Positions 26,485 through 34,395 of a stretch of 64,000 bases of DNA are shown here, piece by piece. The notes under the pieces are model-generated. The model had not been told where the DNA came from and did no database searches. It saw nothing but the letters and a program-made list of their open reading frames with translations. The translations under genes were made by a program, and so were the position numbers. How positions within the stretch are numbered: position 1 is the stretch's first letter; each line of letters starts with the position of its first letter. Source of the stretch: Amycolatopsis bartoniae. GTDB lineage: Bacteria > Actinomycetota > Actinomycetes > Mycobacteriales > Pseudonocardiaceae. The DNA is taken from assembly GCF_014191255.1 (NCBI RefSeq), contig NZ_JACHWH010000002.1, forward strand, positions 806,001-870,000, read 5' to 3'.

Positions 26485-27409
26485 GGAACGTGATCGCCTG
26501 GGCGATCGCGGCGTCCGCGGCGTGCGTCTCGCGCAGGGCGTTCAGCATCACGAAGTCGTGGATCACGCCCTGGTACCGCACCGCGGTGACGGGCACGCCG
26601 GCCTGGCGCAGCTTGGCCGCGTAGGCCTCGCCCTCGTCGCGCAGCACGTCGGCCTCGCCGGTGATGACCAGTGCCGGCGGCAGGCCCGCGAGCTGCTCCA
26701 CGCTCGCCCGCAGCGGCGACGCGGTGATCTCGGCGCGCTGCTTCTCGCTGGTCGTGTACTGGTCCCAGAACCACTTCATGCCGGTGCGGGAGAGGAAGTA
26801 GCCGTCGGCGAACTCCTCGTACGAGGCGGTGTCGAAGTTCGCGTCGGTGACCGGGTAGAAGAGCACCTGCTGCTTGAACGACGGGCCCCCGCGCTCCTTG
26901 GCCATCAGCGTCACGGCGGCGGTCATGTTCCCGCCGACCGAGTCACCCGCGATCGCAATGCGGCTGGGGTCGAGGTCCTGCTCGGCGCCGTTCTCGGCGA
27001 CCCACTGCGCCACGCGGTAGTTCTGCTCGATCGCGACCGGGTAGCGGGCTTCGGGCGAGAGGCTGTACTTCGGGAAGACCACGGCGGCGTTCGCGCCGAC
27101 GGCGAGCTCGCGGACCAGGCGGTCGTGGGTGTGCTCGTTGCCGAACACCCAGCCGGCGCCGTGGATGTAGACGATCACCGGCAGCGGGCCGGTCGCGCCC
27201 TTCGGCCGCAGGATGCGCACCGGCACGTCGGCGAGCGTGGTGTCTTCGAGGTCGACCTCGGGCTTCGCGATCTCGCCCGACTGCACCTCGTCCACGGCCT
27301 TGTGCCCGTCGACGGGACCGAGGTCGTAGAGGTACGGCGGGTTCGCGGTGGCCTCGGTGAACGCCTGCGCGGCGGGCTCCAGCGCCAGGTTCCGGGGGTT
27401 CGCGCTCAT
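26462..27409 (-). CDS. Alpha/beta hydrolase, hormone-sensitive-lipase-like esterase
   Basis: ATG 27409 follows AAGGAGAAGG. The 315-residue protein has the HSL-family oxyanion motif VYIHGAGWVFGNEHTHD, the nucleophile elbow IAGDSVGGNMTAAV, the acid in ITGEADVLRDEGEAYA and the His in GVIHDFVMLNAL. It likely hydrolyses short-chain esters or lactones in the cytoplasm. It is divergent from an OhrR-type MarR regulator, with a palindrome between the two starts, so that regulator probably controls it. Upstream codons to 27715 are out of family and belong to the intergenic region and the opposite gene. Confidence 0.92.
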   Translation of the reverse strand: MSANPRNLALEPAAQAFTEATANPPYLYDLGPVDGHKAVDEVQSGEIAKPEVDLEDTTLADVPVRILRPKGATGPLPVIVYIHGAGWVFGNEHTHDRLVRELAVGANAAVVFPKYSLSPEARYPVAIEQNYRVAQWVAENGAEQDLDPSRIAIAGDSVGGNMTAAVTLMAKERGGPSFKQQVLFYPVTDANFDTASYEEFADGYFLSRTGMKWFWDQYTTSEKQRAEITASPLRASVEQLAGLPPALVITGEADVLRDEGEAYAAKLRQAGVPVTAVRYQGVIHDFVMLNALRETHAADAAIAQAITFLKRALTA

Positions 27410-27468
27410 GTCCTTCTCCTTGCGGTTCCCGGTGTCGAACCGGATGACTAGAAGGTAGCTCGCAATCA

Positions 27469-27482
27469 AGTTGTACACAACT
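27469..27482. promoter_or_regulatory. Perfect 14-bp palindrome, MarR/OhrR-type operator candidate
   Basis: AGTTGTACACAACT sits between the divergent hydrolase and MarR genes and is flanked by further AAGTTG-type half-sites (27468-27473 and 27483-27488). MarR-family regulators commonly bind such 14-18 bp palindromes in the promoter shared with their target. Confidence 0.6.
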
Positions 27483-27565
27483 AAGTTGGGCTCAATGAGA
27501 TGCAGGCCACTTGAATTGCCCACTTCCCCGTAGGAGAGGACTATGAACCGGAAGGAGGTGACCGG

Positions 27566-28039
27566 ATGTCCGAAGAAGCACCGAAGCTCGACGACCAGGT
27601 CTGCTTCGCGCTCTACGCCGCCTCGCGGGCGGTGACGAGCCTCTACCGGCCGCTGCTGGAGGAACTGAACCTGACATATCCGCAGTACCTGGTGATGCTG
27701 GTGCTGTGGGAGCACGGCAGCAGCCAGGTCAAGGAGCTGGGCCGCGCGCTCAGCCTCGACTCCGGCACGCTGTCACCACTGCTCAAGCGCCTGGAGAAGC
27801 TCGGGCTCGTGCGCCGGGAGCGGCGCAGCGACGACGAGCGCTCCGTGTGCATCACGCTGACCGACGAAGGCGCGGCGCTGAAGGAGAAGGCCATCCCGCT
27901 GCCGACGACGATCGGCGAGGCGATGGGACTGGACGACGCGGGGCTGGCCGAGCTGCGCACGACGTTGCGGGCGCTCACCGAGTCGGTTACGAACTACCGC
28001 GTGGTGCCCACTGTGGACAGTCCAGGTTCGCTTCGGTAA
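27566..28039 (+). CDS. MarR family regulator, OhrR-type (redox-sensing Cys)
   Basis: ATG 27566 follows GGAAGGAGGTG. The 157-residue protein begins MSEEAPKLDDQVCFALYAAS, placing C13 where OhrR proteins have their peroxide-sensing cysteine. The winged helix is visible at QVKELGRALSLDSGTLSPLL and the wing at VRRERRSDDERSVCITLT. OhrR proteins release DNA on oxidation of this Cys by organic hydroperoxides. The usual ohr target is absent next to it; instead the divergent gene is an esterase. An OsmC-family gene lies 28 kb away at 56280. Confidence 0.9.
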   Translation: MSEEAPKLDDQVCFALYAASRAVTSLYRPLLEELNLTYPQYLVMLVLWEHGSSQVKELGRALSLDSGTLSPLLKRLEKLGLVRRERRSDDERSVCITLTDEGAALKEKAIPLPTTIGEAMGLDDAGLAELRTTLRALTESVTNYRVVPTVDSPGSLR

Positions 28040-28121
28040 CCAGGAGTTCCGGAACCGGAAAGCGCTTCCCGGGAGGCCGCGCCGGAAAGCAACCGGTGTG
28101 ATCACGGGGCGTCCTGGGAAC

Positions 28122-28649
28122 ATGGCTGAGATGCGAGTCGAACCGGCGAGCGTGGCCGATGCTGCTGACCTCCTCGCCGTGCACGTCGCGGCCCGCACCG
28201 CGTACTACCACGGCTTCCTGGACGAGGAGGTGCTCGCGAAGCAGAACACGCGGGACCCGGAGCTGTACGCGAGCATCATCCGCGACCCCAGCCGGACCGT
28301 GCGGGTCGCGCGCCTCGGCGACGAGCTGGTCGGCTTCCTCATGATCGGCCCGTGCTACCACCCAGAACCCGATCCGGCGGTGACTTCGCAGCTGTACCAG
28401 ATCCACGTGCACCCGGACTGGTTCCGCCACGGCATCGGCTCGGCCCTGCACGCGGAGGCGGTGTCGATCTGGCGCGCGGCGGACGTGCTCGCGGCACGGC
28501 TGTGGGCGTGGGACTTCAACACCCGCGCCCACGCGTTCTACCTCGCGAAAGGCTGGTACCGGGACGGGCGCGAGGCCCCGGACTCGCCACGCGTCGGGAA
28601 CCACCGGATGCTGGGCTACCGCCTCGACCTGCCACGGGAAACTCAGTAG
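28122..28649 (+). CDS. GNAT family N-acetyltransferase
   Basis: From ATG 28122 the protein is 175 residues (MAEMRVEPASVADAADLLAV). The GNAT core is seen in VARLGDELVGFLMIGPCYHP, the acetyl-CoA-binding segment QIHVHPDWFRHGIGSALHAEA and RAHAFYLAKGWYRDGRE. The substrate is unknown. ATG 28131 and GTG 28098 are alternative starts. It follows the MarR gene by 82 bp and is probably independent. Confidence 0.85.
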   Translation: MAEMRVEPASVADAADLLAVHVAARTAYYHGFLDEEVLAKQNTRDPELYASIIRDPSRTVRVARLGDELVGFLMIGPCYHPEPDPAVTSQLYQIHVHPDWFRHGIGSALHAEAVSIWRAADVLAARLWAWDFNTRAHAFYLAKGWYRDGREAPDSPRVGNHRMLGYRLDLPRETQ

Positions 28650-28659
28650 CGTCCACTCC

Positions 28660-28665
28660 TAGGTT
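28660..28665 (+). promoter_or_regulatory. -10 element (TAGGTT) for the PPOX-family gene
   Basis: TAGGTT ends 6 nt before ATG 28672, again with no strong ribosome site, consistent with a leaderless start. Confidence 0.4.
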
Positions 28666-28671
28666 GAGGGC

Positions 28672-29160
28672 ATGACACTTCCGCAGGGCGACCTCGGCCT
28701 CCTGGACACCGACCTCGCCCAGAAGCTGCTCGGCTCGACCGAACTGGCCCGGCTGGCATACGTGGCGCACGACGGCACGCCACGCGTGTTCCCGATGCTG
28801 TTCCACTGGAACGGCGAGGAGATCGTCTTCGCCACGTTCACGGGCACGGCGAAACTCAAGGCGCTGACCGCGCGTCCGGACGTCGCGGTCACCATCGACC
28901 GGGCAGGCCCGCCGCCCGAGGTGCTCCTCCTGCGTGGCCGCGCGGAGGTGATCGAGGTCGACGGCCTCGCGCCGGAGTACCGCTGGGCACAGGAACGCTA
29001 CAACGGCCCGGAAGCCTTGAAGGCGGTCGACGAGCTGGAAGCCACCGGAGCCCGCATGGCGCGCATCGTCGTGCGCCCCACCTGGGTCGGCACCTTCGAC
29101 TTCGTGACCCGCTTCCCCGGCGGCGGCACGGCCGAGGACTTCGCCCAGCGGGGGCAGTGA
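28672..29160 (+). CDS. Pyridoxamine 5'-phosphate oxidase-like flavoprotein (PPOX fold)
   Basis: The 162-residue protein shows the split-barrel pattern LARLAYVAHDGTPRVFPMLFHW, EEIVFATFTGTAKLKALTARP and DVAVTIDRAGPPPEVLLLRG, ending TWVGTFDFVTRF. Members bind FMN or, in actinobacteria, cofactor F420 and reduce varied small molecules. Neither cofactor nor substrate is fixed by the sequence. It ends 1 bp before the convergent acyl-CoA synthetase gene. Confidence 0.82.
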   Translation: MTLPQGDLGLLDTDLAQKLLGSTELARLAYVAHDGTPRVFPMLFHWNGEEIVFATFTGTAKLKALTARPDVAVTIDRAGPPPEVLLLRGRAEVIEVDGLAPEYRWAQERYNGPEALKAVDELEATGARMARIVVRPTWVGTFDFVTRFPGGGTAEDFAQRGQ

Positions 29161-29161
29161 C

Positions 29162-30622
29162 TCAAGACGCCGAGACGACCTCCCGCACCCACGCCAGATC
29201 CGCCTTGCCCGCCGGGCTGCGGCGGATCTCCGGCACGAACACCACGTCCCGCGGCCGCTTGTAGCCCGCCAGCTCCGCGCCCACGTGGTCGCTCACTTCG
29301 TCGGCCGTCAGCTCGCCCCGCGCGACGACCACAGCCACCACCCGCTGCCCCCACCGCGGGTCCGGCGCGCCGACCACGATCACGTCCTGGACCGCTGGGT
29401 GCGTGGCGAGCACCTGCTCGACCTCCTCGGCGAACACCTTCTCCCCACCCGTGTTGATCACCCGGCTACCCCGCCCGAGCAGTACGAGCGAGCCGTCCTC
29501 CGCGATCGTCCCGAAGTCCCCCGAAAACACGTACCGCGTGCCGTCGACGACGCGGAACGTGGCCGCGCTCGCCGAAGGGTCGTCGAGGTAGCGCGTCTCC
29601 GGCTGTGTCGGCGCCGCGATCCGCCCCACCACGCCGGAACCGGGCTCGACGTCGCGGTCGTCGGGACCGAGCACGCGACACCCCGGCAGCAGCTCGAACC
29701 GCTCGCGCCGCTTCCGGGACGTGACAGACCGCGCGAACGGCCCGCCCTCCGACGCGGCCAGCATGTCCTCCAGCTCCGCGTCACAGTGCCGCAGCAGACC
29801 TTCCTTCACCGCACTGCTCCACGTCACGCCGGCGCTGACCACCCGCTGGAGGCTGCTCACGTCGTAGTGCCCGCGGTCGAGCGCGTCGTTCAGCGGCGCC
29901 GCGAACACGTCGCCGACCACCACCAGCACCGCCACGCGCAGCCGTTCGATCTCCCGCGCCAGCTCGTCCGGGTCGAAGGACCGGGACGGCAGGTACGCGA
30001 CGGTCCCGCCGCTCACCAGGCAGCCGAGACTCAGGTACAGCCCCGTTCCGTGCATCAGCGGCGGCGCCACGAGCGTCGTCCGGCCCTGGATCTTGGCCGC
30101 GTTCGCGCCGACCACCTCGCCCAGCCACCGCTGGCTCGCGAGCACGCCCTTCGGCCTGCCGGTCGTACCTCCGGTGAACATCAGCCACTCGTCGTCCGGT
30201 GAGCGCGGAATCCGCGGCAGCGGCGGCAGATCGACGTCCCCGAACGGCACCAGCGCGCATCCCGGTAACCCGGCGGCCCGCACGCGCGGCTCCAGCTCCG
30301 GGTCGTACACCAGCGCCCGCGCGTCCGCGCCGCCCAGCAGCTCGGCCAGCTCGCGTTCGCGGTAGCGGTAGTTCACGTTCACCGGCAGCGCGCGCAGCTT
30401 CAGCACCGCGAACACGGTCTCCAGGTAGCCGGGCCCGTTGAACAGCGCGATGCCGACGCGCGAACCGCGGCCGATCCCGTGCCCGGCGAGCAACGCGGCG
30501 CGGCGCGCGGCCCGTTCGTCCAGCTCACGCCAGGAAAGCCGGGCCTTCCCGCAGACGACCGCGTCCCGGTCTCCCAGCTCGTCGGCGAGGCGTTCCAGGA
30601 CCGTCGCGAGGTTCCCGTCCAC
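29162..30622 (-). CDS. Acyl-CoA synthetase (AMP-forming, ANL family)
   Basis: GTG 30622 follows GGGAG. The 486-residue protein has EWLMFTGGTTGRPKGVLASQ (phosphate loop), the segment VFSGDFGTIAEDGSLVLLGR, INTGGEKVFAEEVEQVLATH, and a C-terminal RRSPAGKADLAWV with the catalytic lysine. The order resembles fatty-acyl or steroid-side-chain CoA ligases such as the FadD-type enzymes of actinobacteria. It is divergent from a MarR regulator, which may control it through the intervening palindrome. Confidence 0.9.
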   Translation of the reverse strand: MDGNLATVLERLADELGDRDAVVCGKARLSWRELDERAARRAALLAGHGIGRGSRVGIALFNGPGYLETVFAVLKLRALPVNVNYRYRERELAELLGGADARALVYDPELEPRVRAAGLPGCALVPFGDVDLPPLPRIPRSPDDEWLMFTGGTTGRPKGVLASQRWLGEVVGANAAKIQGRTTLVAPPLMHGTGLYLSLGCLVSGGTVAYLPSRSFDPDELAREIERLRVAVLVVVGDVFAAPLNDALDRGHYDVSSLQRVVSAGVTWSSAVKEGLLRHCDAELEDMLAASEGGPFARSVTSRKRRERFELLPGCRVLGPDDRDVEPGSGVVGRIAAPTQPETRYLDDPSASAATFRVVDGTRYVFSGDFGTIAEDGSLVLLGRGSRVINTGGEKVFAEEVEQVLATHPAVQDVIVVGAPDPRWGQRVVAVVVARGELTADEVSDHVGAELAGYKRPRDVVFVPEIRRSPAGKADLAWVREVVSAS

Positions 30623-30694
30623 GCTCCCGAGCTTCGCCTTCCGGCGAGTGGCAGGGCAAGCCCCTTCTCGTTCCGCGGAAGATGAGCGTTGCTA

Positions 30695-30715
30695 ATAACT
30701 CTCACTAAGAGCTAT
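30695..30715. promoter_or_regulatory. Imperfect palindrome, MarR operator candidate
   Basis: ATAACTCTCACTAAGAGCTA plus a final T (30695-30715) is a near-symmetric 21-bp repeat (ATAACTCT against AGAGCTAT) between the acyl-CoA synthetase and marR starts. It overlaps the likely marR promoter and would suit autoregulation. Confidence 0.5.
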
Positions 30716-30725
30716 ATTCGGAGCT

Positions 30726-31175
30726 GTGAGCACACCACTCGCGGAAAACCTGATGCTGACCGTGACCGGGCTGCGCCGGCTCGTCCGGCGCCAGGTCCGC
30801 GCTCGGATCCCGCAACTGCAGCCGAGCCTGCGGGGCGCGCAGGTCGAGCTGTTGCGGGCGGTCGAGACGGAGCCCGGCATCGGCGTCGCCGCGGCGGCCC
30901 GCAAGCTGCACCTGGCGGGCAACTCGGTGAGCACGCTGGTCAACCAGCTCGTCGAGCTCGGGATGCTCGACCGCACGGTGGATCCGGCCGACCGGCGGGC
31001 CGCCCGGTTGGAGCTGACGCCCGCCGCGCACGTCCGGCTCGGCACGTGGCGGCGCGCCAGGAACGAGTTCGTGGCGGACCGGCTCGCCACTCTGTCCGAA
31101 GTGGACCGGAACGCCATCGCCGCGGCGCTGCCGGCCCTCAACCGGCTGATCGCGGCCATGGAGGAGGACACATGA
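30726..31175 (+). CDS. MarR family transcriptional regulator
   Basis: GTG 30726 encodes a 149-residue protein with a winged-helix core: RGAQVELLRAVETEPGIGVA, AARKLHLAGNSVSTLVNQLV and the wing DRTVDPADRRAARLELTPAA. It overlaps the ABC ATPase gene by ATGA, making a marR-ATPase-permease operon. This arrangement commonly represses a drug or lipid exporter and responds to its substrate. There is no OhrR-type N-terminal cysteine. Confidence 0.9.
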   Translation: MSTPLAENLMLTVTGLRRLVRRQVRARIPQLQPSLRGAQVELLRAVETEPGIGVAAAARKLHLAGNSVSTLVNQLVELGMLDRTVDPADRRAARLELTPAAHVRLGTWRRARNEFVADRLATLSEVDRNAIAAALPALNRLIAAMEEDT

Positions 31176-31969
31176 CGGACGTTCCCGCCGTGCGCTGCAC
31201 GGGACTGCGGTACTCCTTCGGCGAGAAGGCCGCGGTCGACGGGCTCGACCTGGAGATTCCGGCGGGCGAGGTGTTCGGCCTGCTCGGCCCCAACGGGGCG
31301 GGCAAGACCACCACCATCCGGATGATCACCACGCTGCTGCCGGTCACGCACGGCAAGATCGACGTGTTCGGCATCGACGTGCACCGGCGGATGGCCGTGC
31401 GGCGGCTGATCGGCTATGTGCCACAACAGCTTTCCGCCGACGGGACGCTCACCGGCCGGGAGAACGTGAACCTGTTCGCGCGGCTGTTCGACGTGCCGCG
31501 GCGGCAGCGCAAGGAGCAGGTCGAACGCGCGCTCGACGCGGTCGGCCTCACCCAGGACGCGGACCGCCAGGCGTCGGGCTACTCCGGCGGCATGATCCGC
31601 CGCCTCGAACTGGCGCAGGCGCTGATCAGCTCACCGCGGCTGCTGATCCTCGACGAACCGACGATCGGGCTCGACCCGGTCGCCCGCTCCAGCGTGTGGG
31701 AGCGCATCGAGCAGATCCGCCGCGAGACCGGCATGACGGTGCTGGTCACCACGCACTACATGGACGAGGCCGAGCAGTACTGCGAACGCATCGCGCTCAT
31801 GCACCGCGGCCGGATCCGTGCGCTCGGCACCCCGGCCGAACTCGAAGCCGGTCTCGGCGCGGGGTCCACATTGGACGACGTGTTCCGCGCCATGACCGGC
31901 GACCAGCTCGATGGAGGAGGAATCCGCGATGTCCGCTCCGCTCGTCGCACCGCCCGCCGCCTGGGCTAG
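31172..31969 (+). CDS. ABC transporter ATP-binding protein (DrrA-like)
   Basis: ATG 31172 lies after GAGGAGG. The 265-residue protein has Walker A GLLGPNGAGKTTTIRMI, Q-loop GYVPQQLSADGTLTG, the signature SGYSGGMIRRLELAQAL, Walker B LLILDEPTIGLDP and the switch His in TTHYMDEAEQYCERIALMH. This is the DrrA/NatA class that pairs with ABC-2 permeases for export. It overlaps the permease gene by 41 bp. Confidence 0.95.
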   Translation: MTDVPAVRCTGLRYSFGEKAAVDGLDLEIPAGEVFGLLGPNGAGKTTTIRMITTLLPVTHGKIDVFGIDVHRRMAVRRLIGYVPQQLSADGTLTGRENVNLFARLFDVPRRQRKEQVERALDAVGLTQDADRQASGYSGGMIRRLELAQALISSPRLLILDEPTIGLDPVARSSVWERIEQIRRETGMTVLVTTHYMDEAEQYCERIALMHRGRIRALGTPAELEAGLGAGSTLDDVFRAMTGDQLDGGGIRDVRSARRTARRLG

Positions 31970-32750
31970 CCCCGGCCCGCTGCGGCAGGTCCAGCTGCTG
32001 CTGTCCCGGATGGGCACGATGTGCCTGATGGAGCTGCAGAAGCTCCGCCGGGACCGCACCGAGCTGGTCACCCGCGCGATCCAGCCCGCGCTGTGGTTGC
32101 TGATCTTCGGCGAGACGTTCACGCGCCTGCGTGCCATCCCCACGGGGAACACGCCGTACCTCGACTACCTCGCGCCCGGCATCCTCGCCCAGTCGGCGTT
32201 GTTCATCGCGATCTTCTACGGCATCCAGATCATCTGGGAACGCGACGCGGGAGTCCTGTCGAAGCTGCTCGTCACGCCCACGCCACGGGCCGCGCTGGTG
32301 ACGGGCAAGGCGTTCGCCGCCGGGTTGCGTGCGCTCGTGCAGGCGCTGATCGTGCTGGTCCTCGCCGCGATCCTCGGCGTGGGGCTGACGACGAACCCGC
32401 TGAAGCTCATCGCCATGGCGCTCGCGCTGGTCTTCGGCTCGGCGTTCTTCTGCTGCCTGTCCATCGTCATCGCGGGCCTGGTGCTCTCGCGCGACCGGTT
32501 GATGGGCATCGGGCAGGCGATCACCATGCCGTTGTTCTTCGGCTCCAACGCGCTCTACCCGGTGGACCTGATGCCGACGTGGCTCAAGGTGCTCAACCAC
32601 GTCAACCCGCTGAGCTACGAGGTCGAGGCCCTGCGCGGGCTGCTGATCGGCACGCCCGCCCGGCTCGGGCTCGACTTCGGGGTGCTGATCGGCGTCATGG
32701 TCGCGGCGATCGGTGTCGCGTCGGCGCTGCTGGGGCGGCTCGCGCGCTGA
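31929..32750 (+). CDS. ABC-2 type transporter permease (DrrB-like)
   Basis: The preferred start is ATG 31929, directly after GGAGGAGG; ATG 31911 is in frame but lies before the ribosome site. The 273-residue protein has about six membrane helices, including YLAPGILAQSALFIAIFYGI, LIVLVLAAILGVGL and VLIGVMVAAIGVASALLG, with the ABC-2 motif NHVNPLSYEVEALRGLLIG. It forms the membrane half of the exporter with the upstream ATPase. The substrate is unknown. Confidence 0.93.
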   Translation: MSAPLVAPPAAWASPGPLRQVQLLLSRMGTMCLMELQKLRRDRTELVTRAIQPALWLLIFGETFTRLRAIPTGNTPYLDYLAPGILAQSALFIAIFYGIQIIWERDAGVLSKLLVTPTPRAALVTGKAFAAGLRALVQALIVLVLAAILGVGLTTNPLKLIAMALALVFGSAFFCCLSIVIAGLVLSRDRLMGIGQAITMPLFFGSNALYPVDLMPTWLKVLNHVNPLSYEVEALRGLLIGTPARLGLDFGVLIGVMVAAIGVASALLGRLAR

Positions 32751-32840
32751 GGAGTTTGTCGGAATTCACGTTCGGGTACCCCTGCGCGCACCAGCCGCAC
32801 TACTGCAGTGCGGCGCTCATCCGGCAAAGGGGACGAGATC

Positions 32841-33467
32841 ATGGCTCGTTCGAAAGATGCGCACATCAAGGTGCAGGGGCTGCAGCCCGTCCAGGTGCTC
32901 GCCGGGCTGGTCGGCCTGGTGTACCTGGCGGCGGGCATCGTCGGGTTCGCGCGGACCGGCCTCGGCAACTTCACCGGCAACCAGCACGAGATGCTGCTCG
33001 GGTTCATGATCAACCCGTTGCACAACCTCGTGCATGTCGTGGTCGGCGTGCTCGGTCTGCTGACCGCGACCTACTCCGGCCTCGCCCGGACCTACGGGTG
33101 GGTGCTGTTCCTCGGGTACGGCCTGATCGCGGTGTGGGGTCTGATGATCACCGGCGTGATCTCGCGCAACCCCGTTGCGAACGTGGGCAACCCGCTGAAC
33201 CTCAACAACGCGGACAACTGGCTGCACATCGGCACCGCCGTGCTGGGCCTGATCATCGCGGTCATGCCGGCCCGCAAGACCGTCCACGTCGTGGAGCCGG
33301 AGGCGGCTCCCACCACCGCGGCGAGCACCACGGCGGTGACCGAGCCGATCCCCACCGGTGGCGACACCCGTGCGGACGTCCCGGAACAGGCGAAGGCCGA
33401 GGAACGTCCGGGCCACCGGCGCCGGTCGTCCTGGCTGCGGCGCAGCCACACGCCGGCGGCGCACTGA
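32841..33467 (+). CDS. DUF4383 integral membrane protein
   Basis: ATG 32841 follows AAAGGGGACGAG. The 208-residue protein has four helices: VLAGLVGLVYLAAGIVGF, LVHVVVGVLGLLTATYSG, VLFLGYGLIAVWGLMITGVI and WLHIGTAVLGLIIAVMPA. The conserved FMINPLHNLVHVVVG and NLNNADNWLHIGT identify the DUF4383 family. The C-terminal 55 residues are polar and end in basic RRRSSWLRRSH. The function of the family is not known. Confidence 0.88.
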   Translation: MARSKDAHIKVQGLQPVQVLAGLVGLVYLAAGIVGFARTGLGNFTGNQHEMLLGFMINPLHNLVHVVVGVLGLLTATYSGLARTYGWVLFLGYGLIAVWGLMITGVISRNPVANVGNPLNLNNADNWLHIGTAVLGLIIAVMPARKTVHVVEPEAAPTTAASTTAVTEPIPTGGDTRADVPEQAKAEERPGHRRRSSWLRRSHTPAAH

Positions 33468-33506
33468 GTTCTTGGGTGAGGCCGTCAACCGGCACCGCTG
33501 CGGGTT

Positions 33507-33591
33507 CTGAGGGAGCTTCTCGCGAGGACAGCGCCGACGTGGTCACCTGGCGGTCATGAGTCGGCGATCCCGGAGCGAGAAGCTTCCTCAG
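33507..33591. repeat. Long inverted repeat between the DUF4383 and reductase genes
   Basis: Arms 33507-33523 and 33575-33591 pair over 17 bp with one mismatch (CTGAGGGAGCTTCTCGC against CTGAGGAAGCTTCTCGC), enclosing 51 nt. A second smaller hairpin (TACCCG...CGGGTA) follows before the reductase start. It may act as a terminator or a leader structure. Confidence 0.5.
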
Positions 33592-33653
33592 GTTCCGCTA
33601 CCCGCACCGGCTCGCAAGCCGCTTCGGGTACAGGTCCTGGCAGACTGCTCCGC

Positions 33654-34394
33654 GTGAGTGGAACGGTTTTGGTCCTGGGTGGGCGTAGTGAGATCGGCCT
33701 GGAAGTCGCACGCAGGCTGGTCGGGCCCGACAACAAGATCGTGCTGGCCGCCCGGCGCAGCGCGGACCTCGACGCACAGGAGGCCGCGCTGCGCGAGGCC
33801 GGCGCGAAGGACGTCGCCCGCGCCGAGTTCGACGCGGACGACCTCGCGAGCCACCGGCCCGTGCTCGAAGGCGTTCTCGCCGAGCACGGGCCGCTCGACG
33901 TCGTGGTGGTGGCGTTCGGGATCCTCGGCGACCAGCAGCGCGCCGAGGCCGACGCCACGCACGCCGCCGCGATCGTGCACACGGACTACCTGGCCCACGT
34001 GCACCTGCTGACCGAGCTGGTGAATCTGTTGAAGGCACAGGGATCCGGCCGGATCGTGGTGTTCTCGTCCGTCGCCGGAATCCGGGTGCGGCGGGCGAAC
34101 TACGTGTACGGGTCGGCGAAGGCCGGGCTCGACGGGTTCGCCAGCGGCCTCGCCGACGCGCTGCACGGCGGTCCCGTGCGGCTACTGCTCGTGCGGCCCG
34201 GGTTCGTCGTCGGCCGGATGACCCAGGGCATGAGCCCCGCGCCGTTCTCCAGCACGCCCGGCCAGGTCGCCGAAGCCACCGTCGCGGCGCTGCGGCGCGG
34301 GCGCGGCGAGGTGTGGGTCCCCGCCGTGCTCCGTCCCGTCTTCTTCGCGATGCGGCTGCTTCCGCGTGCAGTGTGGCGGCGTCTGCCGCGCTGA
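33654..34394 (+). CDS. SDR oxidoreductase, DprE2-like (decaprenylphosphoryl-2-keto-ribose reductase)
   Basis: GTG 33654 encodes 246 residues with the cofactor loop VLVLGGRSEIGLEVARRL, catalytic RIVVFSSVAGIRVRR and YVYGSAKAGLDGFASGLADA (Y-x3-K). LLVRPGFVVGRMTQGMSPAP and the C-terminal basic helix FFAMRLLPRAVWRRLPR follow. This combination matches DprE2, which makes decaprenylphosphoryl-arabinose for arabinan cell-wall synthesis. DprE1 is normally adjacent in mycobacteria but is not in this window, so the assignment is moderately secure. It ends 1 bp before the convergent gene. Confidence 0.75.
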   Translation: MSGTVLVLGGRSEIGLEVARRLVGPDNKIVLAARRSADLDAQEAALREAGAKDVARAEFDADDLASHRPVLEGVLAEHGPLDVVVVAFGILGDQQRAEADATHAAAIVHTDYLAHVHLLTELVNLLKAQGSGRIVVFSSVAGIRVRRANYVYGSAKAGLDGFASGLADALHGGPVRLLLVRPGFVVGRMTQGMSPAPFSSTPGQVAEATVAALRRGRGEVWVPAVLRPVFFAMRLLPRAVWRRLPR

Positions 34395-34395
34395 C

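Noticed and set aside
28040-28121. GGAAAGCGCTTCC and GGAACCGGAA repeats after the OhrR-type gene as an operator
   Set aside because: They are short and imperfect and lie downstream of the regulator. They may just be a weak terminator.
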